A DNA stretch of 10,321 bases, from contig JAEDNK010000050.1 in NCBI GenBank assembly GCA_016302545.1, positions 1-10,321 on the forward strand, given 5' to 3'. Source of the stretch: Bacillota bacterium. GTDB taxonomy: Bacteria; Bacillota; Clostridia; Peptostreptococcales; Anaerovoracaceae. Positions 1 through 6,416 of the stretch are shown here, piece by piece. Position numbers and translations under genes: made by a program. The first letter of the stretch is position 1. The number at the start of each line of letters is the position of its first letter. A model generated the notes under the pieces. It searched no databases. It was not told the DNA's origin and was given only the letters and a program-made list of their open reading frames with translations.

Positions 1-378
1 CTTACATTCTTCTACAGATACATGAAGCCTCTGATAGAGGGAGGCTATGTTTATGCTGCCCAGCCGCCTCTCTTTAAGGTGAAGAAGGGCAAGGAGGAAT
101 GGTATACCTACAGCGACGCCGAGCAGGAAAGGCTTCTTGCTTCAATTGCAGATAAGCCGGGCAAGGCAGATATACAGAGATATAAAGGTCTGGGAGAAAT
201 GGACGCGGAGCAGCTGTGGGACACAACCATGGATTACAATCACAGGACTTTAGTGCAGATAACCCTTGAAGACAGCGCTGCCGCCGACGAAATCTTCACA
301 ACTCTTATGGGCGACAAGGTTCCGCCTCGTAAGAAGTTCATCGAAGAGAATGCGCAGTACGCTACTATAGACGCATAG
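1..378 (+). CDS. gyrB: DNA gyrase subunit B, C-terminal fragment (5' end outside window)
   Basis: The reading frame is open from base 1 and ends at TAG 376-378, so 125 residues are visible. They begin LTFFYRYMKPLIE, the usual block in the second half of the GyrB TOPRIM region. YKGLGEMDAEQLWDTTMD follows, the signature near the GyrB C-terminus, and the protein ends in an FIEENA-type tail. GyrB is the ATPase and TOPRIM subunit of DNA gyrase, the A2B2 enzyme that introduces negative supercoils at the cost of ATP. The ATPase domain lies upstream of the window. The ATG at base 22 is internal, not the start, because homology runs through it to the window edge. gyrA follows after 16 bp, the common gyrB-gyrA arrangement in Bacillota. 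ParE is the alternative, but the immediate GyrA partner argues for GyrB. Confidence 0.96.
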   Translation, partial: LTFFYRYMKPLIEGGYVYAAQPPLFKVKKGKEEWYTYSDAEQERLLASIADKPGKADIQRYKGLGEMDAEQLWDTTMDYNHRTLVQITLEDSAAADEIFTTLMGDKVPPRKKFIEENAQYATIDA

Positions 379-394
379 GAAGGAGGGCAAATAA

Positions 395-2905
395 ATGACA
401 ACACTGTTAGAAGATAATAAGATGCTGCAGCATGAGATACATGACGAGATGAAAAAGTCATATATCGACTATGCCATGAGTGTAATCGTAAGTCGTGCCC
501 TTCCCGATGCAAGAGACGGTCTGAAACCGGTACACAGAAGAATTCTTTACGGAATGAGCGAACTGGGAGTGACTCCGGACAAGCCTCATAAGAAGTCGGC
601 CCGTATCGTCGGCGAAGTAATGGGTAAATATCACCCTCACGGTGACTCATCCATATACGACGCCATGGTAAGACTGGCACAGCCTTTTAACATCAGATAC
701 ACTCTGGTGGACGGCCACGGAAACTTCGGCTCCGTAGACGGAGACGGCGCAGCTGCAATGCGTTATACCGAAGCCAGAATGACACCTCTGGCGCTGCAGA
801 TGCTCAGAGATCTGGATAAGGAAACGGTAGATTTCATTCCGAACTTTGACGGTGAAGAAAAGGAGCCTACAGTGCTTCCGTCAAGATTTCCTAATCTTCT
901 GGTAAACGGATCAAACGGTATTGCCGTAGGTATGGCTACATCAATCCCTCCTCATAATCTGGGTGAGACCATTGATGCGGCGGTTAAAATCATCGATGAG
1001 CCGGAATGCACAATCGATGACCTTTGCAAGATAATAAAGGGACCTGATTTTCCTACAGGTGCTATCATCATGGGAAAAAACAATGCCAGAGAAGCCTACA
1101 GGACAGGTCAGGGAAAGGTTATCGTAAGGGCTGTAACCGAGATAGAGGAAACATCCCGTGGCAAGCAGCAGATAGTGGTAACGGAAATCCCTTACCAGGT
1201 GAACAAAGCCAGACTTATTGAAAAGATGGCGGACCTTGTAAAAGATAAAAGACTTGAAGGAATTTCGGAAATCCGCGATGAATCCAGCCGTAAGGGAATG
1301 CGTATCGTCATTGAACTTAAAAAGGACGCCAATCCACAGATCATCCTTAACAGACTTTTTAAGCATACCCAGATGCAGGAAAGCATTTCAATGATAATGC
1401 TGGCTATCGTAGAGGGCAGACCTAAGATTTTAAATCTCCGTGAAATCCTCGATGTTTACCTTAAACATCAGAAGGAAGTTGTCACCAGAAGAACAATCTA
1501 CGACAAGAAAAAAGCTGAGGCCAGGGCTCACATACTGGAAGGATACAGAATTGCCCTCGATAATATCGACGAAATCATAAAGATTATCAGAAACAGCTAC
1601 AATGACGCCAAGGAAAGGCTCATCGAACGCTTCGGCTTTTCCGAAATTCAGGCTCAGGCAATTCTCGACATGCAGCTGAGAAGACTTCAGGGTCTGGAAA
1701 AGGAGAAGATAGAAAACGAGTATCAGGAGCTGATGAAAAAAATCGCATACTACAACGAGCTGCTTGCAGATGAGCACAAACTCATGGGAGTAGTAAAGGA
1801 CGAGCTTCTGGAAATCAAGGAAAAGTGGGGCGACAAAAGAAGAACCAAGATTAAGGCAGATGCGACAGAAATCGACGAAGAAGATCTTATCGAGGAAGAA
1901 AATGTATGTATTACTCTCACTCACCTTGGATATATCAAGAGAGTTCCGGTTGATACCTATAAGTCCCAGAAGAGAGGCGGCAAGGGAGTAACCGGCATTA
2001 CAACAAGAGAGAATGATTTCGTAAAGAACCTGATTATGACATCAACTCATGATTACCTCATGTTCTTTACCAACACAGGAAAGGCGCATAAGATTAAAGC
2101 ATATGAGATACCTGAGGCAGCCAGAACCGCAAAGGGAACACCTGTGGTCAACTTCCTCAGCCTGATGCAGAGAGAACGGGTGACTGCGGTAATTCCTATC
2201 AAGGAATTCTCCGAGGATAAATTCCTTATCGCAGTAACCAAAGACGGCATCATTAAGAAAACCGCCCTTTCCAACTTTGATACCAACAGGAAGACCGGTC
2301 TCATCGCCATGAACCTGAAGGAAGGCGACGAGCTTATAGGAATCAAGCAGACCACAGGTACCAACAATGTAATCATCGTAACCAAGCAGGGCAAGTGCAT
2401 CTGCTTCTCAGAGGACGATGTTCGTCCAATGGGAAGAATCGCCGGCGGCGTAAGAGCAATCAAGCTGGATAAGGATGATGAAGTTGTGGCTATGGAGCTG
2501 GTTGAGCCTAATCAGGAACTTCTGGTTGTAACCAAGAAGGGCTTCGGTAAGAGAACCAAGGCTTCCGATTACAAGATTCAGGTAAGAGGCGGCAAGGGTC
2601 TCCTCACCTACGATAAAGCTAAGTTCAAAAAGACCGGAGAGCTGGTCGGCGCTATGGTCGTGGATGAGGAAGATGATGTGCTTCTCATCAATTCAAGCGG
2701 CGTTATAATCAGAATACCGGCCAAGGAAATTTCAAAACTTGGCAGAGCTACTCAGGGCGTCAAGATAATGAATGTAGGCGAGGATGTAAACATCATCGCA
2801 CTGGCAAAGGTCATTAAAGATGATGAACTTGACGGCGAAGAAAAAGATGAAGATGAAAAAAAAGCTCCTGAAACAGATGACGGCCAGGAACAGATGAAGC
2901 TTTAA
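395..2905 (+). CDS. gyrA: DNA gyrase subunit A
   Basis: This 836-residue protein has the usual GyrA length. It is the DNA breakage-reunion subunit of gyrase. The winged-helix region holds AAAMRYTEARM with catalytic Tyr124, which forms the covalent phosphotyrosine link to DNA. The quinolone-determining segment is intact: YHPHGDSSIYDA at 79-90 has Ser85 and Asp89 at the positions of E. coli Ser83 and Asp87, so no classical resistance change is visible. A long helical/coiled-coil stretch with LDMQLRRLQGLEKEKIE precedes the C-terminal beta-pinwheel. The GyrA box appears as QKRGGKG at 525-531, close to the QRRGGKG consensus; this box marks GyrA against ParC. A second RGGKG lies in a later blade. 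The last 26 residues are a charged Asp/Glu/Lys tail. AAGGAGGG at 380-387 places the ATG at 395. Confidence 0.98.
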   Translation: MTTLLEDNKMLQHEIHDEMKKSYIDYAMSVIVSRALPDARDGLKPVHRRILYGMSELGVTPDKPHKKSARIVGEVMGKYHPHGDSSIYDAMVRLAQPFNIRYTLVDGHGNFGSVDGDGAAAMRYTEARMTPLALQMLRDLDKETVDFIPNFDGEEKEPTVLPSRFPNLLVNGSNGIAVGMATSIPPHNLGETIDAAVKIIDEPECTIDDLCKIIKGPDFPTGAIIMGKNNAREAYRTGQGKVIVRAVTEIEETSRGKQQIVVTEIPYQVNKARLIEKMADLVKDKRLEGISEIRDESSRKGMRIVIELKKDANPQIILNRLFKHTQMQESISMIMLAIVEGRPKILNLREILDVYLKHQKEVVTRRTIYDKKKAEARAHILEGYRIALDNIDEIIKIIRNSYNDAKERLIERFGFSEIQAQAILDMQLRRLQGLEKEKIENEYQELMKKIAYYNELLADEHKLMGVVKDELLEIKEKWGDKRRTKIKADATEIDEEDLIEEENVCITLTHLGYIKRVPVDTYKSQKRGGKGVTGITTRENDFVKNLIMTSTHDYLMFFTNTGKAHKIKAYEIPEAARTAKGTPVVNFLSLMQRERVTAVIPIKEFSEDKFLIAVTKDGIIKKTALSNFDTNRKTGLIAMNLKEGDELIGIKQTTGTNNVIIVTKQGKCICFSEDDVRPMGRIAGGVRAIKLDKDDEVVAMELVEPNQELLVVTKKGFGKRTKASDYKIQVRGGKGLLTYDKAKFKKTGELVGAMVVDEEDDVLLINSSGVIIRIPAKEISKLGRATQGVKIMNVGEDVNIIALAKVIKDDELDGEEKDEDEKKAPETDDGQEQMKL

Positions 2906-2914
2906 TGTCGGCTT

Positions 2915-2931
2915 TTATTTTCCGAAAATAA
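2915..2931. promoter_or_regulatory. Perfect AT-rich palindrome between gyrA and the anti-sigma gene
   Basis: TTATTTTC at 2915-2922 and GAAAATAA at 2924-2931 are exact reverse complements around one central base. The element fills much of the 46-bp gyrA-rsbW gap and ends beside the ribosome binding site. It is weak as an RNA hairpin because the loop must open several A-U pairs. No T-tract follows on the plus strand, so it is not a convincing terminator. It could be a protein-binding operator or an RNA processing site, or chance in AT-rich DNA. Confidence 0.3.
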
Positions 2932-2951
2932 GGAAGGAAGTGTCATAAGAA

Positions 2952-3353
2952 ATGGCAGACAAGATTAAATTTATTATCCCGGGAAAACCCGAGTACCTGA
3001 CTATGGTAAGACTGGCTATCGGATCTGTGGCAGGTGTAGCGGATTTTAACCTGGACGAGATTGAAGATATAAAGACAGCTGTGGGGGAGGCGTGCAAAAA
3101 CATCTCCTGCCATGGCTCTGACGGCTTTGCTGAGGAATACACTTTGGAGTGTATTTCCGAAGAAGGATATGTGGAAATTTATGTAACAGATACCAGCGCA
3201 GGCCATAAACTTAAAAAACTTTCTAAAATATGCGTTGACTGCCCTAATGAGGGTGATTTAGGCATTTTTGTAATTAAATCGCTGATGAATGAAGTGGAGC
3301 TTCTTGATAATCCGGAAGGTAAGAAGACAATTAAGATGGTAAAGAGAAAATGA
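2952..3353 (+). CDS. rsbW: RsbW/SpoIIAB-like anti-sigma factor (GHKL-fold serine kinase)
   Basis: This 133-residue protein has the HATPase fold of the RsbW/SpoIIAB family. In that family the protein binds and silences a partner sigma factor, and releases it when an unphosphorylated anti-anti-sigma protein competes. The N-box reads EACKNISCH with Glu46, Asn50 and His54 (E-x3-N-x3-H), the ATP/Mg site. The G1 motif is degenerate: DTSAG at 80-84, where relatives have D-x-G-x. The G2 segment EGDLGIFVIKSLMNEVEL at 100-117 resembles the EGGLGLFLI..LMDEV block of RsbW more than SpoIIAB. It is slightly shorter than B. subtilis RsbW. There are five cysteines, including a CVDC pair at 94-97 between G1 and G2. 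Its stop overlaps the sigma gene start (ATGA, 3350-3353), implying translational coupling and nearly equal synthesis. No RsbV/SpoIIAA gene is present here. AAGGAAG at 2934-2940 is the likely ribosome site, a little far from the ATG. Confidence 0.88.
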   Translation: MADKIKFIIPGKPEYLTMVRLAIGSVAGVADFNLDEIEDIKTAVGEACKNISCHGSDGFAEEYTLECISEEGYVEIYVTDTSAGHKLKKLSKICVDCPNEGDLGIFVIKSLMNEVELLDNPEGKKTIKMVKRK

Positions 3354-4093
3354 CACCGCATGAAATACAGGAGTTTAAGGAGTACGCAGCCCATCCGACT
3401 ACCCAGCTCAGAAACAAGATAGTAGAGGAGAACCTCTACATTGTGGACATTTTAATAAGAAAATATCTCGGCAAGGGAGTTGACTATGACGATTTGTACC
3501 AGGTCGGTGCCATTGCTCTGGTTTCCGCTGTTGAAAGATTTGATCCGAGTCGTGGATACGAGTTTCGGAGTTTTGCCACGCCTACGATTCTGGGAGAAAT
3601 AAAAAAGTATTTCCGTGATAAAGAGTGGAGTCTTAAAGTGCCTCGCCGTATGAAGGAAATTGCCGGAAAGGTTCAGGAGGTAAAGGACAGGCTGACCTCC
3701 GAGCTTGGCAGAGTGCCAAGCGTAGATGAGGTTGCGGCGGAAACGGGTTTTACACAGGAACAGATAATGCAGGCTATGGAGAGTGCCAAGGCCTACGGGA
3801 CGTACTCTTTGGAAAGTGCAGGGTTAGGCTCCGATGACGAAGATGCAGGAAGCGTTCTTGAAAGGTATATAGGGTTTGAGGATACAGGGTACGAGCGTGT
3901 GGAGCTTGGCGAAATTATTAACTCTGTATTGTCGGGATTCAGCGATACCTATAGATTTATCTTCAAACAGCGGTTTATTGAAAACAAGTCTCAGGCTGAA
4001 ATCGCCCAGAAGCTGGGTGTTTCTCAGATGACTATTTCCAGATCCGAAAAAGCCATAGTTGAAAGCTTCAGGCGTGAACTCAACAGACATTAG
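3350..4093 (+). CDS. sigB: SigB/SigF/SigG-family RNA polymerase sigma factor
   Basis: This is a 247-residue group 3 sigma-70 protein. Region 2 spans about residues 20-98: DDLYQVGAIALVSAVERFDP (core binding), then the YEFRSFATPTILGEIKKYFRD block that recognises and melts the -10, ending in SLKVPRRMKE, typical of SigB/F/G. Region 3 covers about 100-145 and region 4 about 185-245, with a helix-turn-helix at SQAEIAQKLGVSQMTISRSEK (214-234) for the -35. The start overlaps the upstream anti-sigma gene by 4 bp, so the two are almost certainly cognate. Whether it drives general stress (SigB-like), early sporulation (SigF-like) or another programme cannot be decided from sequence; the absence of a SpoIIAA neighbour and the gyrase/trpS context argue against the spoIIA operon. 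The symbol is a family-level label. No SigB-type promoter is visible in front of the pair. Confidence 0.93.
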   Translation: MTPHEIQEFKEYAAHPTTQLRNKIVEENLYIVDILIRKYLGKGVDYDDLYQVGAIALVSAVERFDPSRGYEFRSFATPTILGEIKKYFRDKEWSLKVPRRMKEIAGKVQEVKDRLTSELGRVPSVDEVAAETGFTQEQIMQAMESAKAYGTYSLESAGLGSDDEDAGSVLERYIGFEDTGYERVELGEIINSVLSGFSDTYRFIFKQRFIENKSQAEIAQKLGVSQMTISRSEKAIVESFRRELNRH

Positions 4094-4108
4094 CTTAACA
4101 GATGTTAG
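4082..4108 (+). repeat. Imperfect 12-bp direct repeat across the sigma gene stop codon
   Basis: AACAGACATTAG (4082-4093, containing the sigma gene stop) is repeated as AACAGATGTTAG (4097-4108) with two mismatches and a 15-bp period. The second copy would encode another in-phase TAG. It may be a small local duplication that created the present 3' end. It is short enough to be chance. Confidence 0.3.
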
Positions 4109-4113
4109 ATTTT

Positions 4114-4132
4114 ATGCGTCCCCGAGGCGCAT
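4114..4132 (+). promoter_or_regulatory. Small hairpin just upstream of the trpS ribosome binding site
   Basis: ATGCGTC (4114-4120) can pair with GGCGCAT (4126-4132), giving seven pairs including one G-U around a five-base CCCGA loop. It ends 7 bases before the GGAGG at 4140-4144. No T-run follows, so it is not an intrinsic terminator. The 58-bp gap is far too short for a T-box leader. It might act in mRNA processing or stability, separating trpS expression from the sigma operon. Confidence 0.3.
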
Positions 4133-4151
4133 CACATATGGAGGCAAACAA

Positions 4152-5135
4152 ATGAAAAGAGTATTTTCCGGCGTTCAGCCGACAGGAAACATACATTTAG
4201 GTAATTATCTTGGGGCTCTGAAGCAGTTTGTGGAGCTTCAGGATGACCACGAGTGCATCTACTGCATCGTAGATATGCATGCTATTACAGTGCCGCAGGA
4301 TCCTAAGGAGCTCAGAGACCATATCCTGGATGTGGCCGCTCTTTACCTGGCAGTTGGAGTAGACCCTAAGAAATCCATCGTCTTCGTGCAGTCCGATGTA
4401 CCGGGACACGCTGAACTTTCATGGGTTTTGACCTGCAACTCCTATACAGGAGAACTTTCCAGAATGACTCAGTTCAAGGATAAGAGCAAAAACAAGGAGT
4501 CTGCACCTACAGGACTTTTCTCATATCCTGTACTGATGGCTGCCGATATCCTGCTTTACGATACAGACATCGTGCCGGTGGGTAATGACCAGAAGCAGCA
4601 TATCGAGCTTTGCCGCGACATTGCCATCAGAATCAACAACAAGTATAAAAAAACCTTCGTGGTTCCTGACGGAAGATTCCTTAAAGAAGGCGCACGTATC
4701 ATGGCACTTGACGACCCGACCAAGAAGATGAGCAAGAGCGCCGAAAACATTCACTCGCGTATTTCCCTTCTGGATGAGCCTTCCAAGATTAAAAAATCCA
4801 TTATGAAGGCCACCACCGACTCTGACGGAGTGGTAAGATTCGATGTCGAAAACAAGCCGGGTATCAGCAACCTGCTTAACATCTACAGCGTGCTTTCCGG
4901 AATGACCGTTCCTGAGCTGGAAGCAAAATATGAGGGCAAAGGCTACGGCGACTTCAAGAAAGATTTAGTTGAGGTTGTGGTTGAAGCCCTGGCTCCGATA
5001 AAAGAAAGATACGAGCAAATCAGACATTCCGATGAACTGATTGAAATTCTCAAGGACGGCGCTGTCCGCGCAGATGCCATAGCAAAGCAGACCATGAAGA
5101 GAGTCAAGGAAAACTTCGGGCTGGGAATTGAATAG
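4152..5135 (+). CDS. trpS: Tryptophanyl-tRNA synthetase
   Basis: This 327-residue class I aminoacyl-tRNA synthetase charges tRNA-Trp with tryptophan using ATP in the cytoplasm. The HIGH-type motif is TGNIHLGNY at 11-19, after the family opening FSGVQPTG. The tryptophan/ATP pocket segment VPVGNDQKQHIELCRDIA and the KMSKS loop at 192-196, preceded by DDPTKK, are both intact. The frame is open from an ATG at 4059, but that would overlap the sigma gene. The ATG at 4152 has GGAGG at 4140-4144 with 7-base spacing and gives the canonical MKRVFSGVQPTG N-terminus, so it is the start. The length is standard. The gene ends in tandem stops, TAG TAA (5133-5138). There is no T-box leader, so regulation probably comes from the upstream operon or a promoter inside the sigma gene. 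Confidence 0.97.
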   Translation: MKRVFSGVQPTGNIHLGNYLGALKQFVELQDDHECIYCIVDMHAITVPQDPKELRDHILDVAALYLAVGVDPKKSIVFVQSDVPGHAELSWVLTCNSYTGELSRMTQFKDKSKNKESAPTGLFSYPVLMAADILLYDTDIVPVGNDQKQHIELCRDIAIRINNKYKKTFVVPDGRFLKEGARIMALDDPTKKMSKSAENIHSRISLLDEPSKIKKSIMKATTDSDGVVRFDVENKPGISNLLNIYSVLSGMTVPELEAKYEGKGYGDFKKDLVEVVVEALAPIKERYEQIRHSDELIEILKDGAVRADAIAKQTMKRVKENFGLGIE

Positions 5136-5138
5136 TAA

Positions 5139-5852
5139 ATGAAGAGGGGGCTTCTGAAATATATTTATTCAGAGGCTCTTGTTTTAGAAAATAGTACGCG
5201 ATTCGCAGAGCTTGAGAACGCTTATCTGCTGATGCTGGCGCTGGGGGCCATTCTGCCCGGCCTTCGTTCTGTGGTGTATGGCTTTAACTTCCTGCTGGGA
5301 GTTATGGCTGCCACACTGATAAAAGCAGTGATGCAGCTGTTAAAGAAAATGGGAGCTATCAAGCGCCAATATACCAATAATTTTCTCCTGACCCGTGCAA
5401 GCAATTTTTTCTTTGATATTATGGTGGTGGCAGGAATTGCAGCAATACGTCTGAGTATTCTTAAACAGTACTGGGGCATCATACTCATTCTGGGTATATC
5501 AGGCCTTGTGGCCACATATGCCTACAATCGTATAACCGCCAGGACGCTGTTTCCTGACTATGCAGAGGAACAGTTCCTGACCATGTTCGGTATGCTTACC
5601 GGAACGGCCAGCACCGGTGTTATCCTTCTGCGTGAGATCGATGGCAGTTTCAAGACACCGGCGGCAGACAACCTGGTCTATCAGAACTTCCCGGCCATCG
5701 TATTCGGATTCCCTATGATGCTCCTTGCGGCATTAGCACCGGAAAAGCCGGCGCTAACACTGGGAATTCTGGTGGTATTCTTTGCAGCAATGAACCTCAT
5801 TCTGTTTCGATCAAAAATATTCCGTAAAGGGAGACGGAACTCCGGCATTTAG
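5139..5852 (+). CDS. GltS-like sodium:glutamate symporter, C-terminal half only (probable truncated gene)
   Basis: This is a 237-residue, very hydrophobic protein with about seven likely membrane segments near residues 26-42, 45-68, 90-108, 111-129, 146-164, 184-201 and 204-223. Two conserved blocks, MKKG-like then RQYTNNFLLTR (76-86) and LTGTASTGVILLREID (153-168) followed by TPAADNLVYQN, resemble the second half of clostridial sodium:glutamate symporters as I recall the family. Full members are about 400-450 residues with two inverted repeats; here the first repeat is missing and trpS occupies its place. The start lies 3 bp after trpS in the same frame, with no good ribosome site before it; the purine-rich GAAGAGGGGG lies after the ATG. 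The remaining frame is clean over 237 codons, so it is either a recent truncation or a half-size protein still translated by coupling to trpS. Transport activity is doubtful. The family call is moderately sure. Confidence 0.65.
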   Translation: MKRGLLKYIYSEALVLENSTRFAELENAYLLMLALGAILPGLRSVVYGFNFLLGVMAATLIKAVMQLLKKMGAIKRQYTNNFLLTRASNFFFDIMVVAGIAAIRLSILKQYWGIILILGISGLVATYAYNRITARTLFPDYAEEQFLTMFGMLTGTASTGVILLREIDGSFKTPAADNLVYQNFPAIVFGFPMMLLAALAPEKPALTLGILVVFFAAMNLILFRSKIFRKGRRNSGI

Positions 5853-5862
5853 ATATAGCTGA

Positions 5863-5909
5863 CACCCCATCTGAAAATAAGCACAGATGGGGTGTTGTTT
5901 ATTATCTTA
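5863..5909 (+). terminator. Strong rho-independent terminator ending the gyrase-trpS run
   Basis: ACACCCCATCTG (5863-5874) and CAGATGGGGTGT (5885-5896) form a perfect 12-bp, GC-containing stem around a 10-base loop. The T-rich TGTTTATTATCTT follows on the plus strand. It begins 10 bp after the GltS-like stop codon. The minus-strand flank has no comparable T-run, so it mainly serves plus-strand transcription. Confidence 0.88.
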
Positions 5910-6296
5910 CTCTGAATTTCACTCCCAGCTGTTCCTGCGCAATATGTCTGCAGATTTCCACGTCCTCCTTAGGGATAGTCCCTCCTACAACGGACATAGT
6001 AACGTCAGGATAGAAATGGCATCCACCAGACCAATAAGCTCCGGTGCAGTTTCCCGTCCGTGCAGCAGATCAGACAGACCGTTGGTATTGATTCTTGTTT
6101 TAAGATTAGTGGTTCCCTTAATATATCTGCAGAGAGCCAGCACCTCATCAAGCCTTTCCATCGGCTCTCCGTAACCGCAGAAAACAAGTTCTGTGTATCC
6201 GGACAGGTCCCATTCTTTCAGTAATTCTTTAACTTCGTCAACTGTAGGCTCACGCTTCAGCCACAGACTGTCGGCGTCTCCAAGAGAATCTACCAC
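5903..6296 (-). pseudogene. Remnant of a TatD-associated radical SAM protein gene
   Basis: Reading leftward from about 6296, one frame gives SLGDADSLWLKREPTVDEV, then LVFCGYGEPMERLDEVL, then TRINTNGLSDLLHG and APELIGLVDAISI. This matches, from memory, the TatD-associated radical SAM family, where GYGEP and RINTNG are S-adenosylmethionine-site motifs. Three defects are visible. First, the N-terminus with the CxxxCxxC iron-sulfur motif is absent; the sequence before VVDSLGDAD is unrelated. Second, after DAISI the frame runs LTLLCPL and stops (5985-5987). Third, the family C-terminus reappears in another frame from about 6009 as PDVTMSVVGG, TIPKEDVEICRHIAQEQ and GVKFRVR, ending at TAA 5903-5905. 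About 45 central residues are therefore missing, with an out-of-phase junction near 6009-6013. Without the cluster motif it cannot be a working radical SAM enzyme. There is no tatD gene nearby. Confidence 0.8.
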
Positions 6297-6349
6297 ATAC
6301 CTGTATGAAATGAAACATATAATCATGCGGAAATAAAAAGGAAATACGC

Positions 6350-6381
6350 TTGTAATAATGGCGATATTATGGTAATATAAT
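6350..6381 (+). promoter_or_regulatory. Likely sigma-A promoter of the XRE-Uma2 gene
   Basis: A perfect TATAAT lies at 6376-6381, 35 bp before the start codon. TTGTAA at 6350-6355 is 20 bp from it, but 17 bp from the overlapping TAATAT at 6373-6378, so the exact -10 register is unsure. The element lies inside a run of 11-bp repeats. Upstream is only a pseudogene on the other strand, so the gene needs its own promoter here. Confidence 0.55.
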
Positions 6382-6388
6382 GGCAATA
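6356..6388 (+). repeat. Three tandem 11-bp repeats over the -10 region (candidate operator)
   Basis: TAATGGCGATA (6356-6366), TTATGGTAATA (6367-6377) and TAATGGCAATA (6378-6388) are head-to-tail with no spacer. All share T-A/T-ATGG followed by ATA after two variable bases. The 11-bp period is about one DNA turn, so each unit presents the same face. The array overlaps the -10 and the probable transcription start of the XRE-Uma2 gene. Cooperative binding by the XRE domain of that gene's product is the simplest reading (inference). Confidence 0.65.
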
Positions 6389-6416
6389 CAGGACAGGTGT
6401 CGAGAGGAGTGTTAAT

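Noticed and set aside
22..24. ATG at 22 as a gene start
   Set aside because: GyrB homology continues without break to base 1, so this is an internal methionine.
941..1924. Long minus-strand open frames under gyrA
   Set aside because: They lie wholly inside gyrA, show no recognisable motif or ribosome site, and are explained as shadows of its codon use.
2915..2931. Rho-independent terminator after gyrA
   Set aside because: The palindrome is AT-only at its arms apart from one C/G, has a one-base centre and no T-tract downstream.
4059..4151. N-terminal extension of trpS from ATG 4059
   Set aside because: It would overlap the sigma gene by 35 bp and add 31 residues before the canonical MKRVFSGVQPTG start; the ATG at 4152 has a well-placed GGAGG.
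4094..4151. T-box riboswitch before trpS
   Set aside because: The 58-bp gap cannot hold the specifier stem, the conserved T-box sequence and a terminator, and no such sequence is seen.
5887..6174. Plus-strand 95-codon open frame over the radical SAM relic
   Set aside because: It starts inside the terminator stem and its translation resembles nothing, while the opposite strand gives clear family motifs.
6356..6388. CRISPR array or replication iterons
   Set aside because: The repeats are 11 bp with no spacers, number only three, and sit on a promoter; no cas or rep gene is nearby.
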